Positions 28,908 through 37,296 of a stretch of 40,399 nucleotides of DNA are shown piece by piece. The DNA is from Nitriliruptoraceae bacterium (lineage in GTDB: Bacteria; Actinomycetota; Nitriliruptoria; Nitriliruptorales; Nitriliruptoraceae). The DNA is taken from contig SKSM01000131.1 in assembly GCA_007122985.1 (NCBI GenBank), positions 1 to 40,399 of the forward strand, in the 5' to 3' direction. The translations under genes were made by a program, and so were the position numbers. Under the pieces are notes generated by a model. It saw nothing but the letters and a program-made list of their open reading frames with translations. It was not told the DNA's origin and did not search any database. Numbering within the stretch: position 1 is the first letter of the stretch; each line of letters begins with the position of its first letter.

Positions 28908-29588
28908 TCAGACGGCACGCGATTGGCTGCTCGAGAACTCGACGTTGTCTCCCGTCACAGCGAAGACGGTCTGTTCGCTGATGTCGACCGCGTGATCGGC
29001 GAAGCGCTCCACCGCTCGGGCGACCATTGCCATCCGGGTCGCCCACTCGAGGTCGGCTCGATCGGTTCGACCGGCCCGAGCGGGAGACAGCAGCAGCCCG
29101 AGGATCTCGACGTTGTGGTCGTCGACCCGGTCGTCGAGGGACGGGACCTGGCGGGCGAGCTCCGGATCGCGCTCGGCGAAGGAACGCAGGGCCCTGCGTG
29201 AGACCTGCACGGCAGCAGCGCTCATGTCTTCAACCGCACGCAGGAGGCCCGGATCGGTCCTCGAATGGGTGTATCTGACCGCACGGGCGACGTGCACCGC
29301 GTAGTCACCCATCCGCTCGATGTGGATGTTGACGTTGAGGGCCGCGGTGAGCACCCGTAGATCACGTGCCACCGGCGCCTGCAGGGCGAGCAGTCTCAGC
29401 GCCGACTGCTGGACCTGCTGATAGGTCCGATCGACCTCGAGGTCGCGGGCGGCGACCTCCTCGACGCGCCGTCGGTCACCGGCCACCAGGGCCTGGACCG
29501 CGTCGTCGAGCATCTGCTCACAGTCCGCACCGGTCGACGCGAGCGTCGCGATGATCGATCCGATGTCCTGGTGGAATCCCTCGCGCAT
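28908..29588 (-). CDS. phoU: PhoU-family phosphate regulator (second copy)
   Basis: A 226-residue paralog of the neighbouring PhoU, starting at ATG (MREGFHQDIG) with AGGAGAGG upstream. It has the same two motifs, NIHIERMGDYAVHVA and MVARAVERFADHAVDISE. It is the last gene after pstB on the minus strand (66-bp gap), the usual pst operon place for phoU. The two copies end 20 bp apart in convergent orientation, as if by an inverted duplication, but they have clearly diverged. Confidence 0.93.
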   Translation of the reverse strand: MREGFHQDIGSIIATLASTGADCEQMLDDAVQALVAGDRRRVEEVAARDLEVDRTYQQVQQSALRLLALQAPVARDLRVLTAALNVNIHIERMGDYAVHVARAVRYTHSRTDPGLLRAVEDMSAAAVQVSRRALRSFAERDPELARQVPSLDDRVDDHNVEILGLLLSPARAGRTDRADLEWATRMAMVARAVERFADHAVDISEQTVFAVTGDNVEFSSSQSRAV

Positions 29589-29654
29589 GCGACCTCTCCT
29601 CGTGGGTGGTGCCGCGGTTGCGGACACGGCTGCGGTAGGTCTGGAGCCGGATGC

Positions 29655-30575
29655 TCAACCGAACCGACCGGTGATGTAGGCCTCGGTTCGCTCATCCGAT
29701 GCCTGGGTGAACAGCTTCTCGGTGCGTTCGAACTCGACCAGGCGCCCACAGCGCTGTCCGTCGGCGGCCTCCATGTCCACCGTGAGGAACGCCGTGCGGT
29801 CGGAGACCCGTGCCGCCTGCTGCATGTTGTGGGTCACGATGACGATCGAGTAGTCCTCACGCAGTTGGCGCATCAGGTCCTCGATCTTCAGGGTCGCGAT
29901 CGGATCGAGGGCCGAGCACGGTTCGTCCATGAGGATGACATCGGGCTCCATCGCGATGGCTCGTGCGATGCACAGTCGCTGCTGCTGTCCGCCGGAGATC
30001 GCGTGGCCGGGCTCGCGGAGCTTGTCCTTGACCTCGTCCCACAGCGCTGCACGACGCAGGGCACGCTCGACGACGTCGTCGAGGCCCTTGGAGCGACCGT
30101 GCAGCCGGGGGCCGAAGGCGACGTTGTCGTAGATCGACTGGGCGAACGGGTTGGGCTTCTGGAACACCATGCCGATGCGACGGCGTACCTCGGCGGGATC
30201 CACGTCCGCTGCGTGGAGGTCGAGGCCGCGGTAGCGGATGGTCCCGGTATGGGTGGCGACGGCGATGAGGTCGTTCATGCGGTTGAGCGACCGAAGCAGT
30301 GTCGACTTGCCGCAGCCCGACGGGCCGATCAACGCCGTGATCTCGCCCGCCGGGATGCGCAGACTGATGTCCGCGATCGCCGGGGTCCCGGCGTAGCTGA
30401 CACCGAACTGCTCGATCTCGAAGACCGCAGACTGGATCTGCTCGGGGACCTCGGACCGTGGCGTCTCACCGCCGACGGGGGAGTGGCGCAGCTCGATGCC
30501 CGGGTGGGTCCCGGTCGTTGTGCTGTACACGGAGTGGCTCCTGGTTCGGTCGCTCGTGGGCTCGATGGTGAACAC
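29655..30575 (-). CDS. pstB: Phosphate ABC transporter ATP-binding protein
   Basis: A 306-residue ATPase from GTG, with GAGG six bases upstream. The first 50 residues are a low-complexity extension not usual in PstB (about 260 residues). The core has GPSGCGKST (84-92), the Q-loop [20 protein letters not shown] typical of Pst[15 protein letters not shown] and [13 protein letters not shown]. It drives phosphate import with PstA and PstC. Confidence 0.96.
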   Translation of the reverse strand: MFTIEPTSDRTRSHSVYSTTTGTHPGIELRHSPVGGETPRSEVPEQIQSAVFEIEQFGVSYAGTPAIADISLRIPAGEITALIGPSGCGKSTLLRSLNRMNDLIAVATHTGTIRYRGLDLHAADVDPAEVRRRIGMVFQKPNPFAQSIYDNVAFGPRLHGRSKGLDDVVERALRRAALWDEVKDKLREPGHAISGGQQQRLCIARAIAMEPDVILMDEPCSALDPIATLKIEDLMRQLREDYSIVIVTHNMQQAARVSDRTAFLTVDMEAADGQRCGRLVEFERTEKLFTQASDERTEAYITGRFG

Positions 30576-30602
30576 GGCCGGCCTCGCTTCTGGCGACGAC
30601 GA

Positions 30603-31523
30603 TCAGTCAGGACGAACGGTGCTGCGCGATGAGACGAAGCGCGCGACGGCGGTGAAGACGAACACGATGCCGAGCAACAACAAGGCACCTGCCCAGGCAC
30701 GTTGCTGTCCGGGAGCGAACGGCTGGGTCGCACCGTCGTAGATCAGCAGGGTCAGCGCGCTCTGTGGCGTTCCCTGCACGGCGGTCACCACCGACAGCGC
30801 GCCGAGCGCGGTCAGCAGCAGCGGCGCCGTCTCGCCCGCGGCCCGGGCGACCGCGAGCATGGCACCGGTGACCAGGCCCGGACGCGCGGTCGGCAGCACG
30901 ACCTTGACGATCGTCTGCCACCGTCGGGCACCGAGCGCGGCACTGGCGGCCCGTTGGTCCTCGGGAACCAGCTTCAGCATCTCCTCACTGGACCGGACCA
31001 CGATCGGCAGCATGATCACGCTCAGTGCCAATGCCCCGACGAACGTACCGAAGCCGATGTCCCGGATGAGCAGGGCGTAGACGAACAGCCCGACGAACAC
31101 GCTCGGCACGCCGGTCATCACGTCGGTGAAGAAGCGGATCACCCGAGCCAGCCAACCGCGGCCGTACTCCACGAGGTAGACCGCCGCCATGATCCCGAGG
31201 GGCACTGACATGGCGGTGGCGAATGTGACCATGTAGAAGGTGCCGACCAGGCCCTGGAGATAGCCGCCGCCCTCGCGTCGGAAGGGCGGCTCGGTCTGGG
31301 TGAGAAACGACCATCCGAAGGCGTTCGCGCCGCGACGGCCGACCTCGATCAGGATCAGTGCCAGCGGGATCATGGCCGCGATCATCCCGGCAAGCAGGAC
31401 GGTGCGCATCACGCGCGAGCGCCGACGGCGCCGACGACTGTGCGGGTCGGCAGCCCTGAGTGAGGACGAGACCTCGCTCGCGGGGCGGGGCGGTGCCAGT
31501 GTGGTCACGGGAAGGGAGCTCAC
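30603..31523 (-). CDS. pstA: Phosphate ABC transporter permease PstA
   Basis: A 306-residue membrane protein. The start is the GTG overlapping the pstC stop by 4 bases. After a basic Arg-rich cytoplasmic N-terminus (SRRRRRRSRVMR) there are about six helices. The permease coupling loop is LVPEDQRAASAALGARRWQTIVKVVLPTARPG, and AVARAAGETAPLLLTA is a PstA hallmark. Confidence 0.95.
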   Translation of the reverse strand: MSSLPVTTLAPPRPASEVSSSLRAADPHSRRRRRRSRVMRTVLLAGMIAAMIPLALILIEVGRRGANAFGWSFLTQTEPPFRREGGGYLQGLVGTFYMVTFATAMSVPLGIMAAVYLVEYGRGWLARVIRFFTDVMTGVPSVFVGLFVYALLIRDIGFGTFVGALALSVIMLPIVVRSSEEMLKLVPEDQRAASAALGARRWQTIVKVVLPTARPGLVTGAMLAVARAAGETAPLLLTALGALSVVTAVQGTPQSALTLLIYDGATQPFAPGQQRAWAGALLLLGIVFVFTAVARFVSSRSTVRPD

Positions 31524-32518
31524 AGCGCGGCATCTCCTGCGACGCGCCCGATCCGCCATACCAGCAGCCGGGCGAGGACGTTGACGATGACGGTGATGAT
31601 GAACAACCCGACGCCGATCGCGATCAGTGCCTGCACGGTCTCGGGCGCGGCGTCCTGGAAGGTGTTGGCGATGTGGGCCGCCATGGCGTCGCCGCCGAAG
31701 AACAGCGACAGCCCCCACCGCTGTGACCCGCCGATGAGCATGGCCACCGCGATGGTCTCGCCGAGCGCCCGCCCGAGGCCGAGCATCGTCGCCCCGACCA
31801 CACCCGGAAACGACCGACGCAGGATGATCTTGCGCATGACCTCCCAATCGGTCGCTCCCAACCCGTAAGCAGCCTGAACCTGCTCGGGGGGGACCTGCGC
31901 GATGACCTCACGTGAGATGGCGGTGATGATCGGCAGGATCATGATCGCCAGGACCGTGCCGGCGGCGAGGTAGTTGGTGGAGTAGACCGGCCCCGCGAAG
32001 AAGGTGCCGAGCAGGGGGACCGGTGCAAGTGCCGCCGAGAGCAGCTCCATCACCGGTCGCAGGAAGGTCGGTACGAAGTACAGCAGGCCCCACAGTCCGT
32101 AGACGACGCTGGGCACCGCGGCGAGCAGCTCGACCGTGTAGGCCAGCGGCCCCTTCATCCGGCGAGGTGCCAGCCGCGTGATGTAGAGCGACACCGCCAG
32201 GGCGAGCGGTAGCGCCAGCACGATCGCGATCAACGCGACGACCAGCGTGCCGAAGATGAACGAGAATGCGCCGTACTCGCCGGTGAAGTCGGTGCGGGAG
32301 AAGCCGGCTCGCCACTCGTCGTTGACGAAGAAGTCGACGAAGCCCTGATACTGGAAGACGGGCCAGGCGTCCGCGGTCGTCGAGCCGATCATCAGCCCGA
32401 GCACGGCAAGGACGCTCACCCCGGCCGTGATCGCTGCCCACTTGAACAGTGGATCGGCGTAGCGACCGGCGCCGGTTGCCTGCAGTGCCGAGGCACGTCC
32501 TGGGGGGGCGCTCGTCAC
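31520..32518 (-). CDS. pstC: Phosphate ABC transporter permease PstC
   Basis: A 332-residue membrane protein starting at GTG with AGGAGG eight bases upstream; the long ORF before it is spurious. About six helices, with AAVPSVVYGLWGL, VPPEQVQAAYGLGATDWEVMRKIILRRS (coupling loop) and GLGRALGETIAVAMLIGG, all typical of PstC. Pairs with PstA. A mini-frame ATG AGG CGG TGA lies between ribosome site and start and is probably chance. Confidence 0.95.
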   Translation of the reverse strand: MTSAPPGRASALQATGAGRYADPLFKWAAITAGVSVLAVLGLMIGSTTADAWPVFQYQGFVDFFVNDEWRAGFSRTDFTGEYGAFSFIFGTLVVALIAIVLALPLALAVSLYITRLAPRRMKGPLAYTVELLAAVPSVVYGLWGLLYFVPTFLRPVMELLSAALAPVPLLGTFFAGPVYSTNYLAAGTVLAIMILPIITAISREVIAQVPPEQVQAAYGLGATDWEVMRKIILRRSFPGVVGATMLGLGRALGETIAVAMLIGGSQRWGLSLFFGGDAMAAHIANTFQDAAPETVQALIAIGVGLFIITVIVNVLARLLVWRIGRVAGDAAL

Positions 32519-32565
32519 CGCCTCATCCTCCTGTGAGATGGAAGCTCGATGACATCGGTCGTCCG

Positions 32566-32616
32566 GCCGACCGGCGGCCGGGGATGGGCGCACTGGCTTG
32601 CCCGGCCGCCGTCGGC
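32566..32616 (-). terminator. Large hairpin between pstS and pstC
   Basis: Arms GGCGGCCGGG and CCCGGCCGCC pair perfectly for 10 bp and extend by about six more pairs past a one-base bulge; loop of 18 nt. It abuts the pstS stop. This fits partial termination or 3'-end protection that lets pstS be made in excess over the permeases. Confidence 0.6.
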
Positions 32617-33750
32617 TCACTGCTGGATGTTGATGCGCTCGACAGCCGCCAGGACGTCGTCCTTGAGTGCCGAGCCGAGCGGGGCGTATCCGAGGTCCAA
32701 GGCGAGCGAGTCGCCCTCCTCGGAGACCGCCCACGACCAGAAGTCACGCAGCAGCGCTGCGGTGTCGTCGTCGTAGCCGCACTCCCAGGCGAAGATCCAG
32801 TTGGTGCCGGCGATCGGGAAGCCCTCGCCGCCGATGTCGAGGATGTCGAACTGGAAGGAGCCGGGGATCTCGGCCTCCTCGGCGGCTTCGGTGGTGTTCT
32901 CGAGCTCGGCCTTGATGGCGTTGCCGTCGTCGTTGACCACCCGTGCGGTCGGTAGCTGGTTCTCGAGGGCGTAGGCCTGATTGACGTAGCCGAGGCCCCC
33001 GGGGTTCTGCTGGATCTGCGCGGTGACGCCCTCGTTGCCCTGGCCGCCGAGGGTTCCGGATGGCCACTGCACCTCGGTGCCCTCTCCGAGTTCCCAGTTG
33101 TCGGCGGTGTGGTCGAGGTAGACGGTGAACACCGAGGTGGTGCCCGACCCGTCGGAGCGGTGCACGGGGATGATGTCGGCGTCCGGCAGGTCACGGTCGG
33201 GGTTGAGCGCCGCGATCGCCGGGTCGTCGAAGGTGGTGATCTCGCGCTGGAAGATGGCGGCGATGGTCTCCGCGTCCAGGATGAGGTCGTCGAACTCCTG
33301 GTCGTGGAAGGCGATCGTCACCGCGCCGAAGACCACCGGGAACTGGATGGCCGAACAGCCACGCGCTGCCTGCGCCTCGGTGAGCGTCTCGTCGTCGAGG
33401 TAGCGCTCCGACGAGCCGAAGTCGACCGTCTGGGAGAGGAACTGCTCGATGCCGCCGCCGGAGCCGATCGACTGGTAGTTGATCGACGCCTCAGGGTTGA
33501 CCTCTGCCTCGTACTCGAAGATCCAGTCCTGGAACAGCGGCGTGGGGAAGGTCGCGCCGGCACCGTCGAGGCTTGCAGCTGCGGCGGGTGCGCGATCGGC
33601 GTCGTCGTCGACGTCGGTCTCGGCGGCGGCGGGCTGCTGGTCGTCTTCCTGGGCGGCCGTCGGGTCGCCCGCGTCGCCGTTGGCAGCGCAGGCGGTGGCG
33701 ATCAGGGCCAGCACCAGCATGCTGAGCATGGCTCGGATGGGAGCTGTCAT
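32617..33750 (-). CDS. pstS: Phosphate-binding lipoprotein PstS
   Basis: A 377-residue exported binding protein. Three ATGs are possible (33774, 33759, 33750); I chose the last because AGGAG lies 11 bases before it but only 2 before the middle one. MLVLALIATAC is a lipoprotein signal. The mature protein starts with an acidic linker, then DGAGATFPTPLFQDWI, SIGSGGGIEQFL, VDFGSSERYL and IIPVHRSDGSGTTSVFTVYL, the phosphate-binding loops of PstS. Acidic overall, as expected in a salt-loving organism. First gene of pstSCAB-phoU. Confidence 0.95.
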   Translation of the reverse strand: MTAPIRAMLSMLVLALIATACAANGDAGDPTAAQEDDQQPAAAETDVDDDADRAPAAAASLDGAGATFPTPLFQDWIFEYEAEVNPEASINYQSIGSGGGIEQFLSQTVDFGSSERYLDDETLTEAQAARGCSAIQFPVVFGAVTIAFHDQEFDDLILDAETIAAIFQREITTFDDPAIAALNPDRDLPDADIIPVHRSDGSGTTSVFTVYLDHTADNWELGEGTEVQWPSGTLGGQGNEGVTAQIQQNPGGLGYVNQAYALENQLPTARVVNDDGNAIKAELENTTEAAEEAEIPGSFQFDILDIGGEGFPIAGTNWIFAWECGYDDDTAALLRDFWSWAVSEEGDSLALDLGYAPLGSALKDDVLAAVERINIQQ

Positions 33751-33858
33751 CTGCGTCATCGCTCCTGGTCTCATCGGGGGTGGGTGGATCGGGAGTGGGA
33801 GGGGGTGTGCCTGACAGTGATGACGCTACGGATCCGACCTTTCGGTCCATGCTCGGCC

Positions 33859-33877
33859 GGTCGAACGCAAGGTGAAC
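33859..33877 (-). promoter_or_regulatory. Probable PHO box upstream of pstS
   Basis: On the minus strand GTTCACC-TTGC-GTTCGACC: one perfect GTTCACC unit followed 11 bases later by a near copy. Direct repeats of 11 nt beginning GTTCACC are the known PhoP sites of Streptomyces and resemble RegX3 sites. It lies about 110 bases before the pstS start, fitting activation by the PhoP-like regulator encoded here. Confidence 0.6.
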
Positions 33878-33935
33878 ACCGGGCCACGGTTCGGAGTCCT
33901 CGGGGGCGCGCCTGGACTCGCGCCCCTTTGCAGCC

Positions 33936-34068
33936 GGGCAAAGGCGATCCGCGTCGGGCCCGGCCGAAGGCGACCCACGTCGGGGCTGGCCGAAGGCGAC
34001 CCACGTCGGGGCCCGGACGATCCCGAGCCGGCTGGCTCGGGGCCCGGACGATCCCGAGCCGGCTGGCG
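33936..34068. repeat. Tandem repeats: 26 bp x3 then 31 bp x2
   Basis: Units at 33936, 33962 and 33988 (26-bp period, core aaggcgacccacgtcggg, first unit diverged), then two nearly identical 31-bp units at 34007 and 34038 containing cccggacgatcccgagccgg. Non-coding; probably variable in length between strains. Confidence 0.8.
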
Positions 34069-34176
34069 GCCAACCGAACGTGATCCGCCGGTGGGCCGAT
34101 CGGCTCTGGTCAGTCGGCCGTGCGCGACCGACGCTTGACGAGCCAACTGATGGAGCGGCGGCCCGGAGGTGGGAGC

Positions 34177-34653
34177 ATGGGCAGGATCGTGGTCGGCGTC
34201 GACGGCTCGCGAGAGTCGATGGCGGCCCTCGAATGGGCAGTGGAGGAGGCGCGCCTGCGCGGTGCACAGATCGAGACCGTCTACGTCTTCCAGAACACAC
34301 CGTCCTACCGGCTCTACGGCAGCCAGCAGCCTGGGAGCGCACGGCACGAGGAGCGCTCCCACGTCCGTGCGCCGGTAGAGCAGAGCACACAGAAGGCAGA
34401 TGCCCACGACGAGGTGGCCCGGATGGTCGACAACCTCGATCAGCCCCGCGACGTCGAGTTGGAGTCGTTGCTGGTCGAGGACCGGCACCCTGAGCACGTC
34501 CTCGTGGAGCGATCCGAGGGCGCGGACATGCTCGTGGTCGGCTCACACGGCCGTGGTCGTGTGCCGGAGATGCTGCTGGGATCGGTCAGTCACCACTGCG
34601 CGACCCACGCGCGGTGCCCGATCGTGATCATCCGCACACCGCGACCGACGTGA
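34177..34653 (+). CDS. Universal stress protein, UspA family
   Basis: A 158-residue protein; ATG (MGRIVVGVDGS) with GGAGG seven bases upstream, so the longer ORF start is not used. The N-terminal strand VVGVDGSRESMAALEWA and the C-terminal nucleotide loop VVGSHGRGRVPEMLLGSVSHHCATHARCPIVI match the ATP-binding G-2x-G-9x-G-S pattern. Role in stress survival is by family; no specific function can be named. Divergent from pstS and convergent with the DUF3179 gene. Confidence 0.92.
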   Translation: MGRIVVGVDGSRESMAALEWAVEEARLRGAQIETVYVFQNTPSYRLYGSQQPGSARHEERSHVRAPVEQSTQKADAHDEVARMVDNLDQPRDVELESLLVEDRHPEHVLVERSEGADMLVVGSHGRGRVPEMLLGSVSHHCATHARCPIVIIRTPRPT

Positions 34654-34683
34654 CGGCGGCTCGCCGTACTGCGCCCTGCGGGC

Positions 34684-36054
34684 TCAGGCGGGCTCCCACA
34701 GCCGGGTGTCGGGACGGAACTGGCTCCATGCGAACCAGAACGCCTCGTGTGCGGCGAGCTTGGGGCCGCCGTCGCTCGGGCGAGCGACCAGTCCGCCGTC
34801 CTCGAGTTCGAGCCTGACGCCCGCCTCTTCGACCTCCGTGCCGGCCTCGAGCGCGGTGGTGGCCTCCTCGACCGGGAACGCCACCGCCGCCCCCCGAGGT
34901 GTCTCGACGCCCAGGACGACCCGCTGCTCCTCGGTGCGCTCGTCACGCTCGCCGACCGGAAACACCGGCCCGTCGGCGTCGCGGCGCTGGCGCAGGTCGC
35001 CCGGGTAGTTGAGGATCTCGCGGTCGGGGCTGCGCCGGCCCGGAACCGCCAGGACGGTGGTCTCCGGCTGCTGCTCGCGCCAGTCCTCCCACCGCGCGAC
35101 CGTGACGCGCAGTGCCTCGAGCTCGACCTCGGCCGCGTGCAGGGGACCGGAGACCGCGTTGCCGTTGAACTGGTCGAACAGCGACTCGGTCTCTTCGTCG
35201 TACATGAGCTTGTTGGACCGCTGGAGCAGGCCGGAGGTGCGCAGCTCGAGTGGCTCGTCCACCACCTCGACGTCGTCGACGAAGTAGGGGATCGGCGCTC
35301 CGCACAACGTGCAGTAGGAGAAGGCGACGCGACGGTCCCCAAGGGTGTCGTTGGCCATCTCGTGCACCTCGAGGAAGCGGCGCGGGTAGGCGCGTGCCTC
35401 CCCGCTGACGATGACGCCGAAGACCGTGTCGTCCGCGTCGAGGTGGTCGGCCTGCTCGGCCTCGACCACCGGCGGATCGACCAGCGCCTGCATCTCGTCC
35501 CGGAAGACGCCACCCCACGCCACCTCGCGCCAGTCGAGATCCGCGTCGGGGTCGAAGAACGGCGCCCACGTCTCGTCCCGCTCGAGGTAGATCGCCTGCT
35601 TGAGCTCGACGTAGCCGGGGGGTGCTGGCACATCGGCGGCGAGCAGCACGTCGGTGTACGCCACCCAGGCGACGTCATCCACCTCGAGCTCGTGTCCGGT
35701 GAGCGCGGCGAGCGCATCGACGATCTCACCGGCGCTTGCCTCGTCGGCGCGCTGGAAGCGCAGCAGATCGACCAGTGGCCATGCACTACGCGGGTCACCT
35801 GCTCGGGCGAGCGCCCCGAAGTCGACCGCGTCCGCGTCGGCGGGATCGTCGAGCAGCAACTGCAGCTGCGTCTCGACCTCCTCGCCGAGGGGCGACGACG
35901 CCGCAGGTGCGTCGATCGTTCCGGTCTGCTCACCGCTCGCGCACGCGGCCAGGACCAGCGCCACGACCGACAGGGGGAGGAGCAGGCGCGCGCGGTGCCA
36001 TCCGCGCGGCCGTCGGCGTTCGACCAACCTCACGCGTCCAGTCGCGACGGGCAC
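34684..36054 (-). CDS. DUF3179-domain lipoprotein
   Basis: A 456-residue exported protein. I prefer the GTG at 36054 because GGAAGG lies five bases upstream; the ORF track starts at a TTG 23 codons earlier. After a basic N-terminus the signal LLLPLSVVALVLAAC ends in a lipobox. The mature part carries the DUF3179 marks: GVIVSGEARAYPRRFLEVHEMANDTLG, FSYCTLCGAPIPY (two Cys), LLQRSNKLMYDEETESLFDQFNG and ILNYPGDL. The biochemical role of DUF3179 is unknown. The paired Cys and conserved polar residues suggest a metal or redox function outside the membrane. Confidence 0.88.
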   Translation of the reverse strand: MPVATGRVRLVERRRPRGWHRARLLLPLSVVALVLAACASGEQTGTIDAPAASSPLGEEVETQLQLLLDDPADADAVDFGALARAGDPRSAWPLVDLLRFQRADEASAGEIVDALAALTGHELEVDDVAWVAYTDVLLAADVPAPPGYVELKQAIYLERDETWAPFFDPDADLDWREVAWGGVFRDEMQALVDPPVVEAEQADHLDADDTVFGVIVSGEARAYPRRFLEVHEMANDTLGDRRVAFSYCTLCGAPIPYFVDDVEVVDEPLELRTSGLLQRSNKLMYDEETESLFDQFNGNAVSGPLHAAEVELEALRVTVARWEDWREQQPETTVLAVPGRRSPDREILNYPGDLRQRRDADGPVFPVGERDERTEEQRVVLGVETPRGAAVAFPVEEATTALEAGTEVEEAGVRLELEDGGLVARPSDGGPKLAAHEAFWFAWSQFRPDTRLWEPA

Positions 36055-36308
36055 GGTGACCTTCCAGGTCGGTGTGGGGGTCGTCACGGTGATCGACGGA
36101 ATCGAAGGAACTGGTGGGGGCAACCCGATCCGAGCACGCCGGATTCCGCCAGCCGCCGCAGTCGACCCTCAGAGAATCACCGGATCAACAGCGTTATATA
36201 ACGATGCTGGGGAGCGGAAGAGGTGCCTGGAGGATGGCTCATCCCGCGGTGCGGCGACACGAACCGGGAGCGACACGATCCGATGAGTCGGCCCCACAGC
36301 CCTGGCGT

Positions 36309-36501
36309 GACGACCCGACGGACCGACGAGACGGCTATGCAAGACGGCCCGACAGACCCGGCCAGACGACCCGACGAGGCGACCCGGCGACACGGCCCGG
36401 CGAGACGATCCGACAGACCCGGCCAGACGACCCGACGGACCGACGAGACGGCTATGCGAGACGGCCCGACAGACCCGGCCAGACGACCCGACGAGGCGAC
36501 C
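36309..36501. repeat. 76-bp direct repeat, two copies 117 bp apart
   Basis: Copies at 36309-36384 and 36426-36501 differ at a single base I can see (atgcaagac versus atgcgagac). The 41 bp between them repeats parts of the unit. The 117-bp period is 39 codons, so a repeat protein is possible, but frames on both strands stay open equally and none has a good start. Confidence 0.85.
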
Positions 36502-36514
36502 AGGGCGCTGGAGA

Positions 36515-36580
36515 CCTGTGCGACACAGGCGCAGACGCGACGCTCAGCGGGCATGGCTTGTGTCTGACTGTGTGACACAG
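36515..36580. promoter_or_regulatory. Pair of related palindromes
   Basis: CCTGTG-cga-CACAGG at 36515-36529 and CTGTGT-g-ACACAG at 36568-36580. Both share CTGTG/CACAG arms and lie just ahead of the transposase fragment. Could be operator sites or element ends. Confidence 0.4.
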
Positions 36581-36632
36581 ATCTGGCGAAGGATCAGACA
36601 ACGTCCGGGCCGGGCCTCGACCCGTACGAGGG

Positions 36633-36775
36633 ATGATGACCATGTCCAAGCAGACGCGTGGTGTCGACGGGCCGGGCGTGTCCGCGCACACCGGGCGGCG
36701 CAAGAAGCGCTTCCTGGCTGCGTCGGAGAAGTACGAGATCCTGCAGCTGGTCCGCTAGGAGGTGACGATGCGCCG
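36633..36775 (+). pseudogene. Transposase N-terminal fragment with premature stop
   Basis: ATG at 36633 or 36642 opens a short frame ending at TAG (36756-36758). The end reads RRKKRFLAASEKYEILQLVR, then stop, then EVTM. This resembles the helix-turn-helix start of transposases with KYEI-LQLVR-Q-EVTM, so the TAG looks like a mutated CAG (Gln). After EVTM the likeness ends. GAGG precedes it. A dead IS remnant; no inverted repeats found. Confidence 0.55.
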
Positions 36776-36822
36776 GGGTGTGCCGGGATGTTTCGGGATG
36801 CACCACGGCAGGCTGGCTCTCG

Positions 36823-36888
36823 CCGCGGGACGGGCTGCTGCCCGCCGCGGGACCAGCTGCTGCCCGCCGCGGGACCAGCTGCTGCCCA
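36823..36888. repeat. 22-bp tandem repeat, three copies
   Basis: Unit ccgcgggaccagctgctgcc plus two bases at 36823, 36845 and 36867; the first has cggg for ccag, the third ends ca. Confidence 0.85.
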
Positions 36889-37046
36889 CTGCCCGTCGAG
36901 CGTCGTGTCGGCCCCAAGCGCAGGACGTTCACCTCGAGTAGGTGGCCTGAGATCCCGGCCGCGCCGTCGGCACGCCAGGTCGATCGTCTCCGCACGGCGC
37001 GCTGCGGCTCGGCACGCCCCTGGCCCCTCTTGCGTGAACCCCATAA

Positions 37047-37060
37047 GTAACATTACGTAA
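37047..37060. promoter_or_regulatory. AT-rich overlapping dyads
   Basis: GTAA-ca-TTAC (37047-37056) overlaps the palindrome TTACGTAA (37053-37060). In this GC-rich setting it stands out and resembles TetR- or MarR-type operators, but no such gene is adjacent. Confidence 0.3.
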
Positions 37061-37155
37061 ACTAGTGATCGGCGTGGCTGGTCGATCGCTTCCCCGACCG
37101 CCCGGGGCGACCGCTCGGGAGGAACCAGCTGCCGGCCGACCTCGACCGCTCCCCC

Positions 37156-37240
37156 GACCGCGCGAGACGACCACTCCGTCGACCGCGCGAGACGACCACT
37201 CCGTCGACCGCGCGAGACGACCACTCCGTCGACCGCGCGA
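37156..37240. repeat. 25-bp tandem repeat, 3.4 copies
   Basis: Unit gaccgcgcgagacgaccact followed by ccgtc, at 37156, 37181, 37206 and a partial 10 bp at 37231. The copies are identical. Confidence 0.9.
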
Positions 37241-37296
37241 ACCGGGCCAGGTCGCATCGACACCGTGGGAATCAGCACGATGCCGTTGCTGGACGG

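Larger units (their letters stand above)
33751..34176. other. 426-bp divergent gap between pstS and usp
   Basis: Contains the likely PHO box of pstS (33859-33877), a possible -10 box (TAGCGT, 33823-33828 on the minus strand), two sets of tandem repeats (33936-34068) and the leader of the stress protein gene. The ORFs crossing it are shadows. Confidence 0.6.
36055..37296. other. 1.24-kb repeat-rich region without an intact gene
   Basis: Several overlapping ORFs exist on both strands but all are low-complexity Arg/Pro frames over repeats. Within it lie a 76-bp direct repeat, two palindromes, a transposase fragment, a 22-bp and a 25-bp tandem repeat, and an AT-rich dyad. It looks like a graveyard of a former mobile element. 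Confidence 0.6.

Noticed and set aside
30560-30580. GTGTTCACC at the pstB start as a second PHO box
   Set aside because: Single unit overlapping the start codon, with no 11-nt repeat; likely coincidence.
32516-32527. Three-codon ORF ATG AGG CGG TGA before pstC
   Set aside because: Too short and probably chance, although it overlaps the pstC GTG start.
36223-36567. Possible repeat protein (TRRTDETAM units)
   Set aside because: Frames on both strands stay open across the same repeats, none has a ribosome site or known domain; more likely plain DNA repeat.
36544-37278. 244-residue minus-strand ORF over the repeat region
   Set aside because: Composition of a random high-GC frame, crosses several repeats and the transposase fragment, no domain seen.
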